Assembly: GCF_003097315.1 (NCBI RefSeq)
Contig: NZ_QDDL01000007.1
Location: 1 to 64,000 of the forward strand
Direction of reading: 5' to 3'
DNA: 64,000 nucleotides
DNA from: Pelagibaculum spongiae
GTDB lineage: Bacteria > Pseudomonadota > Gammaproteobacteria > Enterobacterales > Pelagibaculaceae
In this document: positions 16,184 through 26,788 of the stretch, one piece after another
Layout: every line of letters begins with the position of its first letter
How positions within the stretch are numbered: the first letter of the stretch is position 1
Program-made: the position numbers and the translations under genes
Notes under the pieces: generated by a model
The model's database searches: none
The model's input: the letters and a program-made list of their open reading frames with translations, nothing else
Told to the model about the DNA's origin: nothing

Positions 16184-18028
16184 ATGAAAACATTTTTAAA
16201 TTTCCAACAACGAGTTGGACTGATGTTTCTACTCTTGCTGAGCAGCAGTACTTCTTGGGCAATTAATTTAACACCCAACAGTAACAACGTTATCAATGGA
16301 CAAATACCCGGTATTTATAGTGAGATCAATTTCTCAACTTACGATAGGAACTGGATAAACGATATAAAGTTACCGCCAAACGCCCAAATAGGAACAACTA
16401 TCCGTATATCATCGAATACAACTGCACCTAGTGCTATTCGGGGCGTTTTTACTGGAATTTCTGGACTTACCAAAGACGTTTCTATTCCTTTGTTAGAAGG
16501 ACAAAGTTATCTTTTTACGAAACGATCAGGTGATTGGGATATACACGGTGATACCGTTGTAAGGTGGAGTCCTAATAGCATAGGAAGTCAGTTACCCGTA
16601 ACTGATGCGACCATTATTATTTATTTTGTATCTAATCATAATTGGACATCATCCATATCGTTTCCCGCTAGTGCGCCAAAAGATGCCTTATTAATCGTTG
16701 CATCACAAGCGTACTGGGATTCGAGTTTCAATGACACAGGCGTTTTAGTAAATGCAAATCGTCATGCGATTAAATATCGGGATCTATATATGTATCAATA
16801 TGATACCGATGAAGAGAAATGGTCTTTAGTGATTGCTCCTGTTCGTTCGCTTGCGCCAAATGCTTTATTGAACGGTCACGAAATACCACGCCCTACAAGC
16901 CCTTTAACGGTGCTTTCTCTTGGAGATGGCAGTTGGACGGGGCGAACCACGCTCCCTACGCAGGCTTTTGATCGAGATCGCGTTCGCATTACGTCAACAG
17001 CCACATGGCAGTCTCAGATAAGTCACCAAGGAGTTGAGGACAATATAGGGTCACTGTCTGTCAATAGAGGTGATGTTTATGAGTTTATGTATGCTGGCAA
17101 CGAGCAAGAGTGGAAATTATTAAAAAGCCCGGTCACTCGTTACTTAGTGAGAGATTTGCCTTATGGCAGCATCCCTCCTCTTATTACACCAAACATGCGT
17201 GTTTCTGCTTACAACGATAACTGGAGACCTGTCGTGCGCTTAAGTCGCCATGCGACCAATGGTGACAGAATAACCATTGCCAGCGACGCTAATTTAGAAT
17301 TTAAAGTGACCGCAAGCGACTCACCGCTATTAGGGGAAGTCTTTGTTAATCGAGGTGATGAAATACAGTTCTTAAGAACTGATAACCGTTGGGTGCGAGC
17401 CACTGAGACTATTTCTATGTTGCTGGCTTATAGCGATGCTGTTGCCAATAGTCTCGGTGAAAATGGCGCGCGAGCCAGGATGTATGAAAGTTTTAGGTTA
17501 ACGAATGCTGCGCTTCGCAATTCAAACGTAAATGCTAGATTAAAACTCGCTGGCATTATAAAAATGACAGTACCCGGTAACGATGCTGGCAATGTTGTTT
17601 ACAACATGGCTAGAAGTGAATCTGAGATGTTACGCGTTAGACTAGAGCTTGAAGCAGATTCTGTATTTTATCTGGGCGTACAAACTGGCGCCTGTGGGCT
17701 TGCTTATCGAAATCACAATGCACTTTCATACTATGGTAAAGATTATCATAGAAATTACATGGTAGCTCTTGGCAGGCTCGGGTGTGGTACGAGCGTAATG
17801 CGACATGAGTTTGGTCATAACATGGGATTAGAACATTGTAATGGCGGGCAAAATGGCTACGGCCATGGATACAAGGGGAGTGTTATGTGTGGAAACCGTG
17901 CACCTTACTACTCTTCCCCAAATTTTTACAATGATTTACTTCTACCTCGTGGCATAGAAAATCAGCATGATGCTGTTAGAGTTATCAATGAAAATGCACC
18001 GGTTGTTTCTAATTTCTTTCAGGAATAA
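16184..18028 (+). CDS. Secreted zinc metalloprotease (metzincin, reprolysin-like), paralogue 1
   Basis: ATG 16184 has GAGGG 8 bases upstream and begins a Sec signal peptide (MKTFLNFQQRVGL, then a hydrophobic core, SWA/INL); a TTG-started frame five codons longer is less likely. Length is 614. Residues about 25-405 form four beta-rich repeats of roughly 90 residues, each with a pattern like NxNW-x-(5)-LP-x-A-x-x-GD-x-I-x-I-x-S. The catalytic domain (about 410-600) has the zinc motif HEFGHNMGLEH at 541-551, with three His ligands and catalytic Glu, and a Met-turn candidate SVMCGN at about 567. It starts MLLAYSDAVANSLGE, like M12B-type bacterial proteases. It is predicted to be exported. The usual N-terminal propeptide motif is absent (see 22236). 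Confidence 0.85.
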   Translation: MKTFLNFQQRVGLMFLLLLSSSTSWAINLTPNSNNVINGQIPGIYSEINFSTYDRNWINDIKLPPNAQIGTTIRISSNTTAPSAIRGVFTGISGLTKDVSIPLLEGQSYLFTKRSGDWDIHGDTVVRWSPNSIGSQLPVTDATIIIYFVSNHNWTSSISFPASAPKDALLIVASQAYWDSSFNDTGVLVNANRHAIKYRDLYMYQYDTDEEKWSLVIAPVRSLAPNALLNGHEIPRPTSPLTVLSLGDGSWTGRTTLPTQAFDRDRVRITSTATWQSQISHQGVEDNIGSLSVNRGDVYEFMYAGNEQEWKLLKSPVTRYLVRDLPYGSIPPLITPNMRVSAYNDNWRPVVRLSRHATNGDRITIASDANLEFKVTASDSPLLGEVFVNRGDEIQFLRTDNRWVRATETISMLLAYSDAVANSLGENGARARMYESFRLTNAALRNSNVNARLKLAGIIKMTVPGNDAGNVVYNMARSESEMLRVRLELEADSVFYLGVQTGACGLAYRNHNALSYYGKDYHRNYMVALGRLGCGTSVMRHEFGHNMGLEHCNGGQNGYGHGYKGSVMCGNRAPYYSSPNFYNDLLLPRGIENQHDAVRVINENAPVVSNFFQE

Positions 18029-19965
18029 CTAAGGAGCTCAGTAGTCTCATTTATCCATTTATTATTTGGTGAGACTACTGAGCCCACTGTAAAAACCTGG
18101 AAGCAAGCATGATTGTGGTTGATAAACCAAACAAAAAAATGTGCCTGATTCCTTATTGCTTACAATGAGTTCGAAAAAAAAGCTAAATCAAACCACCTCG
18201 ACGGCAGTGAGGGTTTGAATAAATAAAACATTCAACGCACTACCTAATCTTTGAAACCATATCAAAAATGATTTATTTCCGTCCCCCCTCGCTACCCAGC
18301 ACCCTTCCACCATATTGATTGATATTAAAATCAATATAAAAAAATCGAAAATATTAGCCGAGATAACACGTTGCAAACCGATAGAGCATCGACAGCCAAA
18401 AGACATTCACGACAACGAACGAATTACGCTAGAAAGAATAAACAGTCAATTAAAAGATGAGTACAGCAGATATAAAGGGCTTGGAATTAAATAATACACC
18501 GGTTGCTAATTATTCAACTTTACCTGCTAACATGTGGGAAAACTTTAGAGTTTTGCTCTCCCTGCTTATGGATATCCGCCTCCCATGGCGAGCATGACGG
18601 AGTGACTAATGAAGCACTGTAGTTTACAACATACTCCGAGCCGTCATTCCAGACAAGAAGTGCATGGATGCACGGATTAGGGCGATGCAGAATGCCAAAG
18701 CCGAGAAGCCGGAACCTATGTGCCAGGGATGGTAGCTCCGCTCCAGAAAAATCATTTCAGAAATTGAAACCGTTCAGGGCAATTTAAAATTTCTTCGACC
18801 CTAACAAGGTTAACCCCCATTTCCTGTTTAAAATTCTGGCTTTAACTATTCAAAACACCTGCCACACAAAACTTTAACAACACTCACAAAAATTCACCTT
18901 ATGACTGACTGACTATTTAAATATCCACACATTTTAACCACATAATATTTATCATCCAAAGATCTGGACTATCAATGTTATTAGAAAAATTTATTTTGAT
19001 GACTTCAGTGTCGCCATCCAGCTTAGAAATTGCCCACAATCAAAATTATAAAAAACCACATCGATAAATCGGCAGTATCAATTACTAACCCACTGTGAGT
19101 TAATTTTTTTATTGGCAACCACTCAGATCCGCCAAGCTTTTGGATTGCAATTGTTTTCCATACAGAAAACCTTGAAATCCAACCAGCACTGTAGTGGTGC
19201 CTGTCATTAACGCTAAAAATCAATGTCTAGGCATTAATACAACAACCAATTACTTTATCTTTGATTCTATGAACGCTAAGAATGCATGATATTTATTGAA
19301 CTGATTTTTGTGGGTGTCATCCAGTTTCAAAAAAACTAACTCAATCTTGTGTATTCAAATTAGCCCAAGCTTCTGCGACCAAACTTCTATGACCAAGCTC
19401 AGTAACAACAATGCAGACCATATGATTTTTTGATGGTGCATCAGATATACTGAAGCATTATTTTTCAGCGAGCAATTTAATTTACCAAGAAACATTGCGA
19501 CAACATGAAGATGACGAATCAACATGTAATTAATTTGACGAAAAAAGATAAAAGCTGCATCTTAGGACCGTCAGATAGCTATTGTTATGCTGTGATATTG
19601 AGATACTGAAAACTTCTGCTGCCCTTTCGTAGCAGCGTTCCAATGTCAAGATAGAAAAACTTTAGCGTTGAGTGATATAAATTCAAAAAATCACCTACAC
19701 AGATTAAAAAATGGCATTGTCAGGTTTGACAAAACATAAGCATTCTCTTAACTTGAAAATTTTTTACGAACAAATTCAGTGATTCGGCGTTACGGATTTA
19801 GAACAATATAAGTAAGAATTACTTATGTTCCGTGCAAAGCGATTTATCTGGTTATTTACAGGGTCATCAAAAAGCGGCGAATACCTTACAACCACTTATA
19901 TAAACATCTATATAATCACCTATATAGCCCATTTAGATTTAAATATATGATTGAGGGCTCTGATC
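18029..19965. other. Region between the two metalloprotease genes
   Basis: 18036-18083 is a 14-bp stem hairpin (GCTCAGTAGTCTCA with its complement) after gene 1. The region up to about 18400 resembles 21838-22130 after gene 2. 18541-18790 is a locally more GC-rich stretch with no frame or family that I recognise. A diverged family A repeat starts at 18857. From about 19420 to 19965 lies the duplicated leader. No gene called. Confidence 0.6.
18036..18083. terminator. Long-stem hairpin after metalloprotease 1
   Basis: A perfect 14-bp stem, GCTCAGTAGTCTCA (18036-18049) with TGAGACTACTGAGC (18070-18083), and a 20-base AT-rich loop. No T-run follows, so it may be a weak terminator or an mRNA 3' stabiliser. 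The counterpart after gene 2 has decayed. Confidence 0.5.
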
Positions 19966-21789
19966 ATGAAAACATTTCCAAATCTCCTGCAACAAGTGGG
20001 ATTAACGTTTCTGCTCTTGTTAATCAGCACTACTTCTTGGGCGATTAATTTAACACCTAATAGCGACATCGTGACCAATGGACAAATACCCGGTACCTAT
20101 AGTGATATCTATTTCACAACCTATAATGGGAACTGGACAAGGGATATAAAATTGCCTAAAGATGCTGAAATAGGCACAACCATCCGTATATCATCAAATG
20201 CAGCATCTCGCAGTTTTATTCAAGGGGTTTTCACTGGACTCGCCAAAGATGTTTCTATTCCTTTACTACAGGGGCAAACATATCTATTTGCGAAGCGAAC
20301 AAATGATTGGGGAATATACGGTGATACCGTTGTAAGGTGGAACCCTAATAGCATAGATGCACAATTACCAACAACTGATGCAACCATTATTCTTTATAGT
20401 ATCGCCAATAATAATTGGGCACCTTCTATATCATTTCCTGCTAGCGCTCCAAACAATGCACTGTTAATTGTTAAATCTCACGCATCTCGGAATTCGAGTT
20501 TCAGTGACACAGGCGTTTTAGCATATGCAAACCATTATGCAGTTAAAAACAGAGATTCATATATATATCAATACAATACAGAAGATAGTAAATGGTTTCC
20601 AATTCTAACACCTGCTCATTATCTTACGCCGGATACTTTATTGAACAGCCATCAATTACCACGTCCTACAAGCCCTCTAATGGTACTTTCTCTTAGCGAT
20701 AGCAGTTGGACAAGGCGCATCACTCTACCCGCACAAGCCTTTGATCGAGATCGCATTCGCATTACGTCAACAGGCGCATTGCAGTCTGAAATCAATCACC
20801 AAGGGGTTGAAGACAATGTAGGGTCGCTGCTTGTCAATAGCGGTGATGTTTATGAATTTATGTATGTTGAAAGCGACCAGGAGTGGAAATTAATAAAAAG
20901 CCCAGTCACTCATCACTCGGTTAAAAGCCTATTTAGTAGAGGTATCCCTTCAAGTATTACACCGAACACGCATGTTACTGTTCACAATAGGAACTGGAAT
21001 TCTGAAGTGCGTTTAAGTCGCCATGCTACCAATGGTGATAGAGTAACTATTACTAGCGGCGCTGATTTAGAATTTGAAGTGACTTCAAGCGACTCACCGT
21101 TATTAGGGGCAGTCTCTGTTAGTAGCGGTGAAGAAATTCAGTTCCTAAGGGCTGAAAACCGTTGGGTGCGAGCCACTGAGACTATTTCTATGTTACTGGT
21201 TTATAGTGACGCTGTTGCCAATAGTCTTGGTGAAAATGGTGCGCGCGCTAGAATGTATGAGAGTTTTAGGTTAACGAATACTACGCTTCACAATTCCAAA
21301 GCAAATGCTAGGTTAAAGTTGGCTGGTATTGTAAAAATGACAATCTCTGGTAACAGTAGTAACGCAGTTCTTGGCAATATGCCTGATAGGAACTCTGAAG
21401 TACAAACCACTAGAGCAGAGCTTAGTGCAGATGCTGTATATTATGTGGGCACACAAACTGGCGTCTGTGGACGTGCTTATGTAAATGATAATATCGCTGC
21501 ATTTTATAATGTACATAGATATCATATGGTTGCTGTTGGTAAGCTAGGATGCGGCACTACCGTAATGCGGCATGAGTTCGGTCATAATATGGGATTAGAA
21601 CATTGTCGTGGTGGGCAAAATGGCTATGGTCATGGATACAAAGAGAGTGCTATGTGTAGGAACAGTGCACCCTATTATTCTACTCCAAGTCTTTACGATG
21701 ATTTGCTTCGACCTCGCGGTATAGAAAATCAGCATGATGCTGTTAGAGTCATCAATCAAAATACGCCGTATGCTGCTAACTTCTATTAG
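19966..21789 (+). CDS. Secreted zinc metalloprotease (metzincin, reprolysin-like), paralogue 2
   Basis: A tandem paralogue of the gene at 16184 with the same architecture: signal peptide (MKTFPNLLQQVGL, hydrophobic core, SWA/INL), four beta-rich repeats, and a catalytic domain with HEFGHNMGLEH at 536-546 and Met-turn SAMCRN. Length is 607. Start ATG 19966 has GAGGG upstream in an almost identical leader. All zinc ligands and the catalytic Glu are kept, so both copies look active. The beta repeats differ more between the copies than the catalytic site does, which suggests diverging substrate or surface binding. Likely exported; substrate unknown. Confidence 0.85.
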   Translation: MKTFPNLLQQVGLTFLLLLISTTSWAINLTPNSDIVTNGQIPGTYSDIYFTTYNGNWTRDIKLPKDAEIGTTIRISSNAASRSFIQGVFTGLAKDVSIPLLQGQTYLFAKRTNDWGIYGDTVVRWNPNSIDAQLPTTDATIILYSIANNNWAPSISFPASAPNNALLIVKSHASRNSSFSDTGVLAYANHYAVKNRDSYIYQYNTEDSKWFPILTPAHYLTPDTLLNSHQLPRPTSPLMVLSLSDSSWTRRITLPAQAFDRDRIRITSTGALQSEINHQGVEDNVGSLLVNSGDVYEFMYVESDQEWKLIKSPVTHHSVKSLFSRGIPSSITPNTHVTVHNRNWNSEVRLSRHATNGDRVTITSGADLEFEVTSSDSPLLGAVSVSSGEEIQFLRAENRWVRATETISMLLVYSDAVANSLGENGARARMYESFRLTNTTLHNSKANARLKLAGIVKMTISGNSSNAVLGNMPDRNSEVQTTRAELSADAVYYVGTQTGVCGRAYVNDNIAAFYNVHRYHMVAVGKLGCGTTVMRHEFGHNMGLEHCRGGQNGYGHGYKESAMCRNSAPYYSTPSLYDDLLRPRGIENQHDAVRVINQNTPYAANFY

Positions 21790-22235
21790 GGTTAGCTAAG
21801 GAACTTAGTACTCTCATCCATCAATTTAATATTCGGTGAGACTATTAAGCCCATTGCAAAAATCCGGAAGTAAGCAAAACCCTAGTTGATTGATCAAACA
21901 AAAGAAGCGTGTCTGATTCCTCATTGTTTACAATGAGTTTGCACAAAAATCACACCACCTTAAGGGCGGAGAGGTTTTGAATGAATCAGACACGCTAAGC
22001 ATTACCCAACCTTTGGAACTATATCTAAAATGATCTATTTCTGTGTATTTCACAATCTTGCATCTCTGCGCCGCATTGATTATTGTTAAAAATCAATGCA
22101 CTCGACCGATGATTCACCACTAACTAGGCAAAACAATGAATTACTAGGTCATGTGGTTTTAAGTGATCGGAGTTCTCGCATAAATAAAATAGACCTCCAA
22201 TGGTTATTGTTTAAAATAAAAACGGTGATAGATCC

Positions 22236-23027
22236 ATGACAAATCTTAAAATCCTTCTTTTAGTGGCTGCGAGCATTACCATTATTGGCAGTCAATTATT
22301 ACTAAACCAACAACCTGTGAAAACAAAAGCTCAAGCAATAGAGCCTACAATAGAACCAACAGCCATAAACATTGATTTAAATGATAGCGATATCATTGAT
22401 CTACCGACAAAAGAAAACGTCATTTCAAACAATGACCCCGAAAGAAAAAAAATACTCGACCCTGACGCTAGCAGTATAAACGCACCACAAAAAGAACAAA
22501 TACGTGCCGAGACACGTTTAGTATTATTACAAAACGATCGCCCCGACGTATATATATCAGATCAAGATATGCAGCTAGGTTTATCTCAAAAAACGCTATG
22601 GAAACCAATCAATAAAGAAGATGCAGTTAGCCAACTCACTTACCCATTACCCCAAGAAAAAATCGATGATGGAAGACAATTCATTGGTTTTCAGCCTTTT
22701 CGGTTAGAAGTCACCTTAGTGGGTGAAACGTTTGAATTGCAATTACCCAACGCAACGACCCCTACATTACGCGCTGAAGTGACTGAAAGAACAGTGCTTG
22801 ATGGTATTATTCATTGGAGAGGATTTTTTCCTGATGACAATAAAAAATTTCATGAATTTAGTTTCACTCAAGCGTTAAGTGATAATTATGTAGTTGGAAA
22901 TGTTTATTTTTCTGGCGGATCTTATACTATTGAAGCTAAAGACAATATTGGTTGGATTGCGCCCCAAGAAAATGATCTGCATAATACTAAAGATTCTATA
23001 CAACCACCAAATCCAGACAAGCATTAA
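22236..23027 (+). CDS. Membrane-anchored protein resembling a metalloprotease propeptide
   Basis: A 263-residue protein with one N-terminal hydrophobic segment (about 5-22), giving a signal anchor or uncleaved signal, then an acidic low-complexity linker to about 90. The C-terminal domain (about 150-245) has the line FSFTQALSDNYVVGNVYFSG followed by GSYTIEAKDN. This resembles the propeptide region of M12B-like bacterial proteases, where a line of the type V-x-G-x-V-x-x-G-G-x-Y-x-I-x-P precedes the catalytic domain. The two proteases just upstream lack this region, so a chaperone or inhibitor acting in trans is plausible, but this is inference. A separate promoter is likely, since 446 bp separate it from the upstream gene. 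Confidence 0.6.
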   Translation: MTNLKILLLVAASITIIGSQLLLNQQPVKTKAQAIEPTIEPTAINIDLNDSDIIDLPTKENVISNNDPERKKILDPDASSINAPQKEQIRAETRLVLLQNDRPDVYISDQDMQLGLSQKTLWKPINKEDAVSQLTYPLPQEKIDDGRQFIGFQPFRLEVTLVGETFELQLPNATTPTLRAEVTERTVLDGIIHWRGFFPDDNKKFHEFSFTQALSDNYVVGNVYFSGGSYTIEAKDNIGWIAPQENDLHNTKDSIQPPNPDKH

Positions 23028-23108
23028 TGGGCAATTCTGTATTTATACAATACCCAAGGGGTAAAGCCAAAAGCGCTTACTTAACTAGCCCAAGCTTTAA
23101 TTCATAAT

Positions 23109-23142
23109 AAGCCAACCATTTTATATTCAAACTGGTTGGCTT
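23109..23142. terminator. Hairpin terminator between converging genes
   Basis: AAGCCAACCATTTT (23109-23122) pairs with AAACTGGTTGGCTT (23129-23142) with one or two mismatches. It is homologous to the hairpin at 8677-8710. Confidence 0.7.
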
Positions 23143-23183
23143 GAGCTAAAACTTTTCCAAAGGCATTAAACCGCAACAACGCC

Positions 23184-24407
23184 TCACCCTGCTGCCACTG
23201 CCGAAACCGGCTTCAACCACTTCCAACAAACCAATGTGCCGCTAAATGCAACAATGGCAGAGAAGGTAAATACCGATTGTGGTGAAAAATAATCCCAGCC
23301 AATGCCTGCAACAAAACTACCTAGCGCAACGCCAGCACCAAAGCTAATTGAAGAGTAGATTGCCTGCCCTCGCCCCTGCACCTTGCCTTTGAAATGCCGA
23401 TGGATCAGTTCAATTGCTGCACCGTGAAAGACACCAAAACTGGCCGCATGTAACAGTTGCGCAGCGAGTAGCAAGTACAACGACTGCGCGGTATAGCCGA
23501 TCATTAGCCAGCGAATAGTAGTCAGCAACAAACCAGCTAACAGTAATTTTTCTGGGCCAAACCGTTTTAACAATCGATACATCTGGCTGAATATAATCAC
23601 TTCTGCCACCACACCAGCTGACCACATGGTGCCGATGAGTGTTTTGCTGTAACCGAGTTGTTCTAGGTACAAGCTATAAAAGCTGTAATAAGTACCGTGG
23701 GAAAATTGCGATAAAAAACAAACTGCCAGCAAAGCCATTACTGCTGGTTTTTTAATAATCGTTTGAATTGAATCGCCAACTGCTGTCGCTGTTAATAGCT
23801 TATCGGTAGATTCTTTTGATGTGAATTCTTTGCCAGAATTTTCTTGAACAACAAGCGCTTTAATCGGTTCTTTCACATATAGCGCAGCAACTAAAATCAG
23901 CACAATCACCAAGCTCACCGCTATAGGAATCACTTCTAAGTCAAAATAATTCAAGGCCTGAGCCAGCAGCGTCACAGCAACAATAAATCCCAGCGAACCC
24001 CATAGACGAATTCTGCTGTATTGAAAACTATTATTGCCTAAATAACTAAAAGTCACCGCTTCAAATTGCGGTAAAATAGCATTCCAGAAAAAGCTAAATA
24101 AAACAATAAGCAACAACATTTGCCAAAATAAATCAGCAAACAATACCCAAGGAAAAGCCAAGGCAGCCAGCAAGGCACCTAAGCGAATAACCATCATTCG
24201 CCGCCCCAGCCGATCGGCTAACTGGCCCCACAGATAAGGCGCAACCAGTTTGGTGGCAGAGAGAATGGCAAACAGCGTGCCGATTTGAAATGCGCTGAAA
24301 CCGCGCTGGTCGAGATAGAGCCCCCAGTAAGGAAGCAAGGTGCCAAGACTGGCGAAATAGAAAAAATAAAAGCCAGACAACCGCCAATAAGGAAGTTGCC
24401 CGGTCAT
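23184..24407 (-). CDS. MFS transporter, HcaT/PPP-like (intact copy)
   Basis: A 407-residue inner-membrane protein with about 12 hydrophobic segments. It begins MTGQLPYWRLSGFYFFYFAS and has the loop motif LADRLGRRMMVIR (about 60-72) after TM2. The layout and motifs, such as RLWGSLGFI, HGTYYSFYSLYLEQLGYS and LLHAASFGVFHGAAIELIHR, match the HcaT/3-phenylpropionate permease-like group (MFS_1-like). The substrate cannot be read from sequence. It ends 3 bp before the aroC stop, on the same strand, so it is probably cotranscribed with aroC. Its 3' two-thirds has a decayed duplicate at 8752-9477. Confidence 0.85.
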   Translation of the reverse strand: MTGQLPYWRLSGFYFFYFASLGTLLPYWGLYLDQRGFSAFQIGTLFAILSATKLVAPYLWGQLADRLGRRMMVIRLGALLAALAFPWVLFADLFWQMLLLIVLFSFFWNAILPQFEAVTFSYLGNNSFQYSRIRLWGSLGFIVAVTLLAQALNYFDLEVIPIAVSLVIVLILVAALYVKEPIKALVVQENSGKEFTSKESTDKLLTATAVGDSIQTIIKKPAVMALLAVCFLSQFSHGTYYSFYSLYLEQLGYSKTLIGTMWSAGVVAEVIIFSQMYRLLKRFGPEKLLLAGLLLTTIRWLMIGYTAQSLYLLLAAQLLHAASFGVFHGAAIELIHRHFKGKVQGRGQAIYSSISFGAGVALGSFVAGIGWDYFSPQSVFTFSAIVAFSGTLVCWKWLKPVSAVAAG

Positions 24408-24410
24408 AGT

Positions 24411-25541
24411 TTATTCGCCTTTAGATTCGTTTGAATCAATTGGCGCTTGAGCAGCAATCGCAAATTGGGCTGAGGTATCAACGTCAGCATTTTGCGCCCG
24501 ATGACGCAGCAAATGATCAATGAGTACTAGTGCCATCATCGCTTCAGCAATCGGTGTCGCGCGAATGCCAACACACGGGTCGTGACGACCTTTGGTAATG
24601 ACCTCTACCGGGTTACCTTGCATATCAACCGAGCGACCCGGCAGACGCAAACTAGAAGTTGGCTTTAAAGCAATGCTGGCTTTAATTTGCTGGCCAGTTG
24701 AAATACCACCTAAAATGCCGCCAGAGTGGTTTGATAAAAAACCTTCGGGTGTCATTTCATCGCGGTGTTCGGTGCCTTTTTGCTCAACTACTGCAAAGCC
24801 ATCACCAATATCGACCGCTTTAACCGCATTAATGCTCATTAATGCATGGGCCAGTTCAGCATCTAATCGATCAAAAATTGGCTCGCCTAAACCGACCGGC
24901 ACACCATCGGCAATCACAGTCACTTTAGCACCAATCGAATCACCTTCTTTACGCAAGGCATCCATATATTCTTCTAACTCAGACACCTTTTCAGGATCTG
25001 GGCAGAAAAATGGATTTTGACTTACCGCAGACCAATCTTTTAAATCCAGTTTAATCGGGCCCAATTGAGATAAATAACCGCGAATTTCAACGCCCATTTT
25101 TTCTTTTAAATATTTTTTAGCCACGGCACCTGCAGCAACTCGCATGGCCGTTTCGCGGGCGGATGAACGACCACCACCGCGATAATCACGAATACCATAT
25201 TTATGCTGGTAGCAATAATCGGCATGCGCCGGACGAAATTGCTCGGCAATATTGCCGTAATCTTTTGAGCGTTGATCGGTATTTTCAATCAGCAGGCCAA
25301 TCGGTGTGCCGGTGGTTTTACCTTCAAAAACACCTGAAAGAATTTTTACCTGATCCGGCTCACGTCGCTGCGTGGTATGGCGTGAAGTACCTGGGCGACG
25401 ACGATCTAGATCAATCTGCAAGTCGGCCTCGGTGAGTTCTAACCCCGGAGGGCAACCGTCAATAATACACCCCAGAGCCGGGCCATGACTTTCACCAAAC
25501 GTAGAAATGGTGAAGAGCTTTCCAAAACTATTCCCTGACAT
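24411..25541 (-). CDS. aroC: Chorismate synthase
   Basis: A 376-residue enzyme of the shikimate pathway: EPSP to chorismate, needing reduced FMN. Family signatures are present: the N-terminal [19 protein letters not shown], the [18 protein letters not shown] loop, [26 protein letters not shown] and the C-terminal [17 protein letters not shown]. Length fits bacterial AroC (about 350-370), with a short acidic tail. It starts ATG 25541. It lies downstream of prmB on the same strand, an arrangement common in gammaproteobacteria (prmB-aroC), with a 124-bp gap. Confidence 0.97.
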   Translation of the reverse strand: MSGNSFGKLFTISTFGESHGPALGCIIDGCPPGLELTEADLQIDLDRRRPGTSRHTTQRREPDQVKILSGVFEGKTTGTPIGLLIENTDQRSKDYGNIAEQFRPAHADYCYQHKYGIRDYRGGGRSSARETAMRVAAGAVAKKYLKEKMGVEIRGYLSQLGPIKLDLKDWSAVSQNPFFCPDPEKVSELEEYMDALRKEGDSIGAKVTVIADGVPVGLGEPIFDRLDAELAHALMSINAVKAVDIGDGFAVVEQKGTEHRDEMTPEGFLSNHSGGILGGISTGQQIKASIALKPTSSLRLPGRSVDMQGNPVEVITKGRHDPCVGIRATPIAEAMMALVLIDHLLRHRAQNADVDTSAQFAIAAQAPIDSNESKGE

Positions 25542-25665
25542 GCGCGCCTCATTAATTGGGTTTCAACACAAGAGATGCGGCAGATTATTTATATTTCTGC
25601 CGCGTTATTATTAATTATGCACCCTCAGCAGCTAACTACTGCAAGCGGGGCCATATTGACATTAA

Positions 25666-26604
25666 TCATGCACGTTCAGCTGCCAACTGTTTCAAGCGTG
25701 GACGGTGAGCCAACAATTGTTCTTTATTGGTGGCGAATACGCCATGGCCGCCGTTTTCAAAATCAATCCAAATCAAACCAACTTCAGGAATCATTTCATC
25801 CAACGCCACCCAACTATTACCCACTTCGACAATCAACAAACCACCATCGTTCAGATAATCCGGTGCTTGGGCCAACATTTTCAGCGTCAGGTCCAAACCA
25901 TCTTCACCCGAGCCCAATGAAATTTCTGGCTCTGCATGAAATTCTTTTGGCATTTCCGATAAATCACGCGCATCGACATACGGCGGATTAGAAACAATCA
26001 GATCAAAGCTCTCACCTGACAGATTGGAGAATAGATTGCTTTTAACAAAACGCACCTGCCCTTCTGGATCCAGTCGCTGGCCATTGATTGCATTGACTTC
26101 CATCGCATCGTCGCTGATGTCAGCACCCACCACTTCGGCATCTGGAAATGCATAAGCACAAGCAATCGCAATACAACCCGAGCCAGTACACATATCCAGA
26201 ACGCGGGCCGGCTCTTCGGTTAACCAAGGAGAAAACTGCTGTTGAATTAACTCGGCAATCGGTGAACGCGGCACAATAACTCGGGAATCCACCTTAAACT
26301 CCAGATCGCAGAAGAAAGCACGGCCAGTCAAATAAGGGACTGGCAAACGCTGATTAATCCGCTGATCAACCAAAGAGATAAAATGCTTACGCTCTTGGGT
26401 GGTCAGCTTGGAATCTAACAAACGGCCATCGATATCACGCGGTAAATGCAAGCTACCTGCCAGCAATTCTACCGCTTCATCCCAGGCACTGGTCGCACCA
26501 TGGCCATAGAAAATATCGCTTTGATTAAATTGACTAAAACTCCAGCGGAGGTAATCACGCAGGGTCTCTAACTCAGTAACCAGCGTTGCTGCTTCAAATG
26601 ACAA
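25666..26604 (-). CDS. prmB: Ribosomal protein uL3 glutamine N5-methyltransferase
   Basis: A 312-residue SAM-dependent class I methyltransferase that modifies a Gln of ribosomal protein L3. Motifs: N-terminal helical substrate domain (YLRWSFSQFNQSDIFYGHG), PRSPIAELI, VLDMCTGSGCIAIACA (motif I, SAM binding, about 136-151), and the catalytic NPPYVDARDL (about 205-214). The GHG and FYGHGA region and the PR(S)PIAE segment distinguish PrmB from PrmC. It starts ATG 26604. Followed by aroC. Confidence 0.95.
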   Translation of the reverse strand: MSFEAATLVTELETLRDYLRWSFSQFNQSDIFYGHGATSAWDEAVELLAGSLHLPRDIDGRLLDSKLTTQERKHFISLVDQRINQRLPVPYLTGRAFFCDLEFKVDSRVIVPRSPIAELIQQQFSPWLTEEPARVLDMCTGSGCIAIACAYAFPDAEVVGADISDDAMEVNAINGQRLDPEGQVRFVKSNLFSNLSGESFDLIVSNPPYVDARDLSEMPKEFHAEPEISLGSGEDGLDLTLKMLAQAPDYLNDGGLLIVEVGNSWVALDEMIPEVGLIWIDFENGGHGVFATNKEQLLAHRPRLKQLAAERA

Positions 26605-26788
26605 ATCGGACTCCGGATATAACTTGCCTGCAGCACAGTCATCGCCCTGTTTGAGGATCGGCTGACAGCAGGCACTACAAAGACTGTATTTAATGGCGCC
26701 AAGTCTAACGCAAAACCGTGTTGGCTATAAGTCTGATTGGATAGGGAGTAGCGAGCAGCAGGCTAAAAGCCGAAGGTAGGTGTTTTGC
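26605..26788. other. Intergenic gap, nothing recognised
   Basis: 184 bp upstream of prmB with no RNA gene or hairpin that I can support; it presumably holds the prmB promoter. Confidence 0.5.

Noticed and set aside
18306..18495. Open plus-strand frame without start, ending KDEYSRYKGLGIK
   Set aside because: It might be a gene remnant, but has no ATG/GTG and no family that I recognise; too weak to call.
19023..19223. 66-codon minus-strand frame between the proteases
   Set aside because: No ribosome site, no family, AT-rich intergenic sequence.
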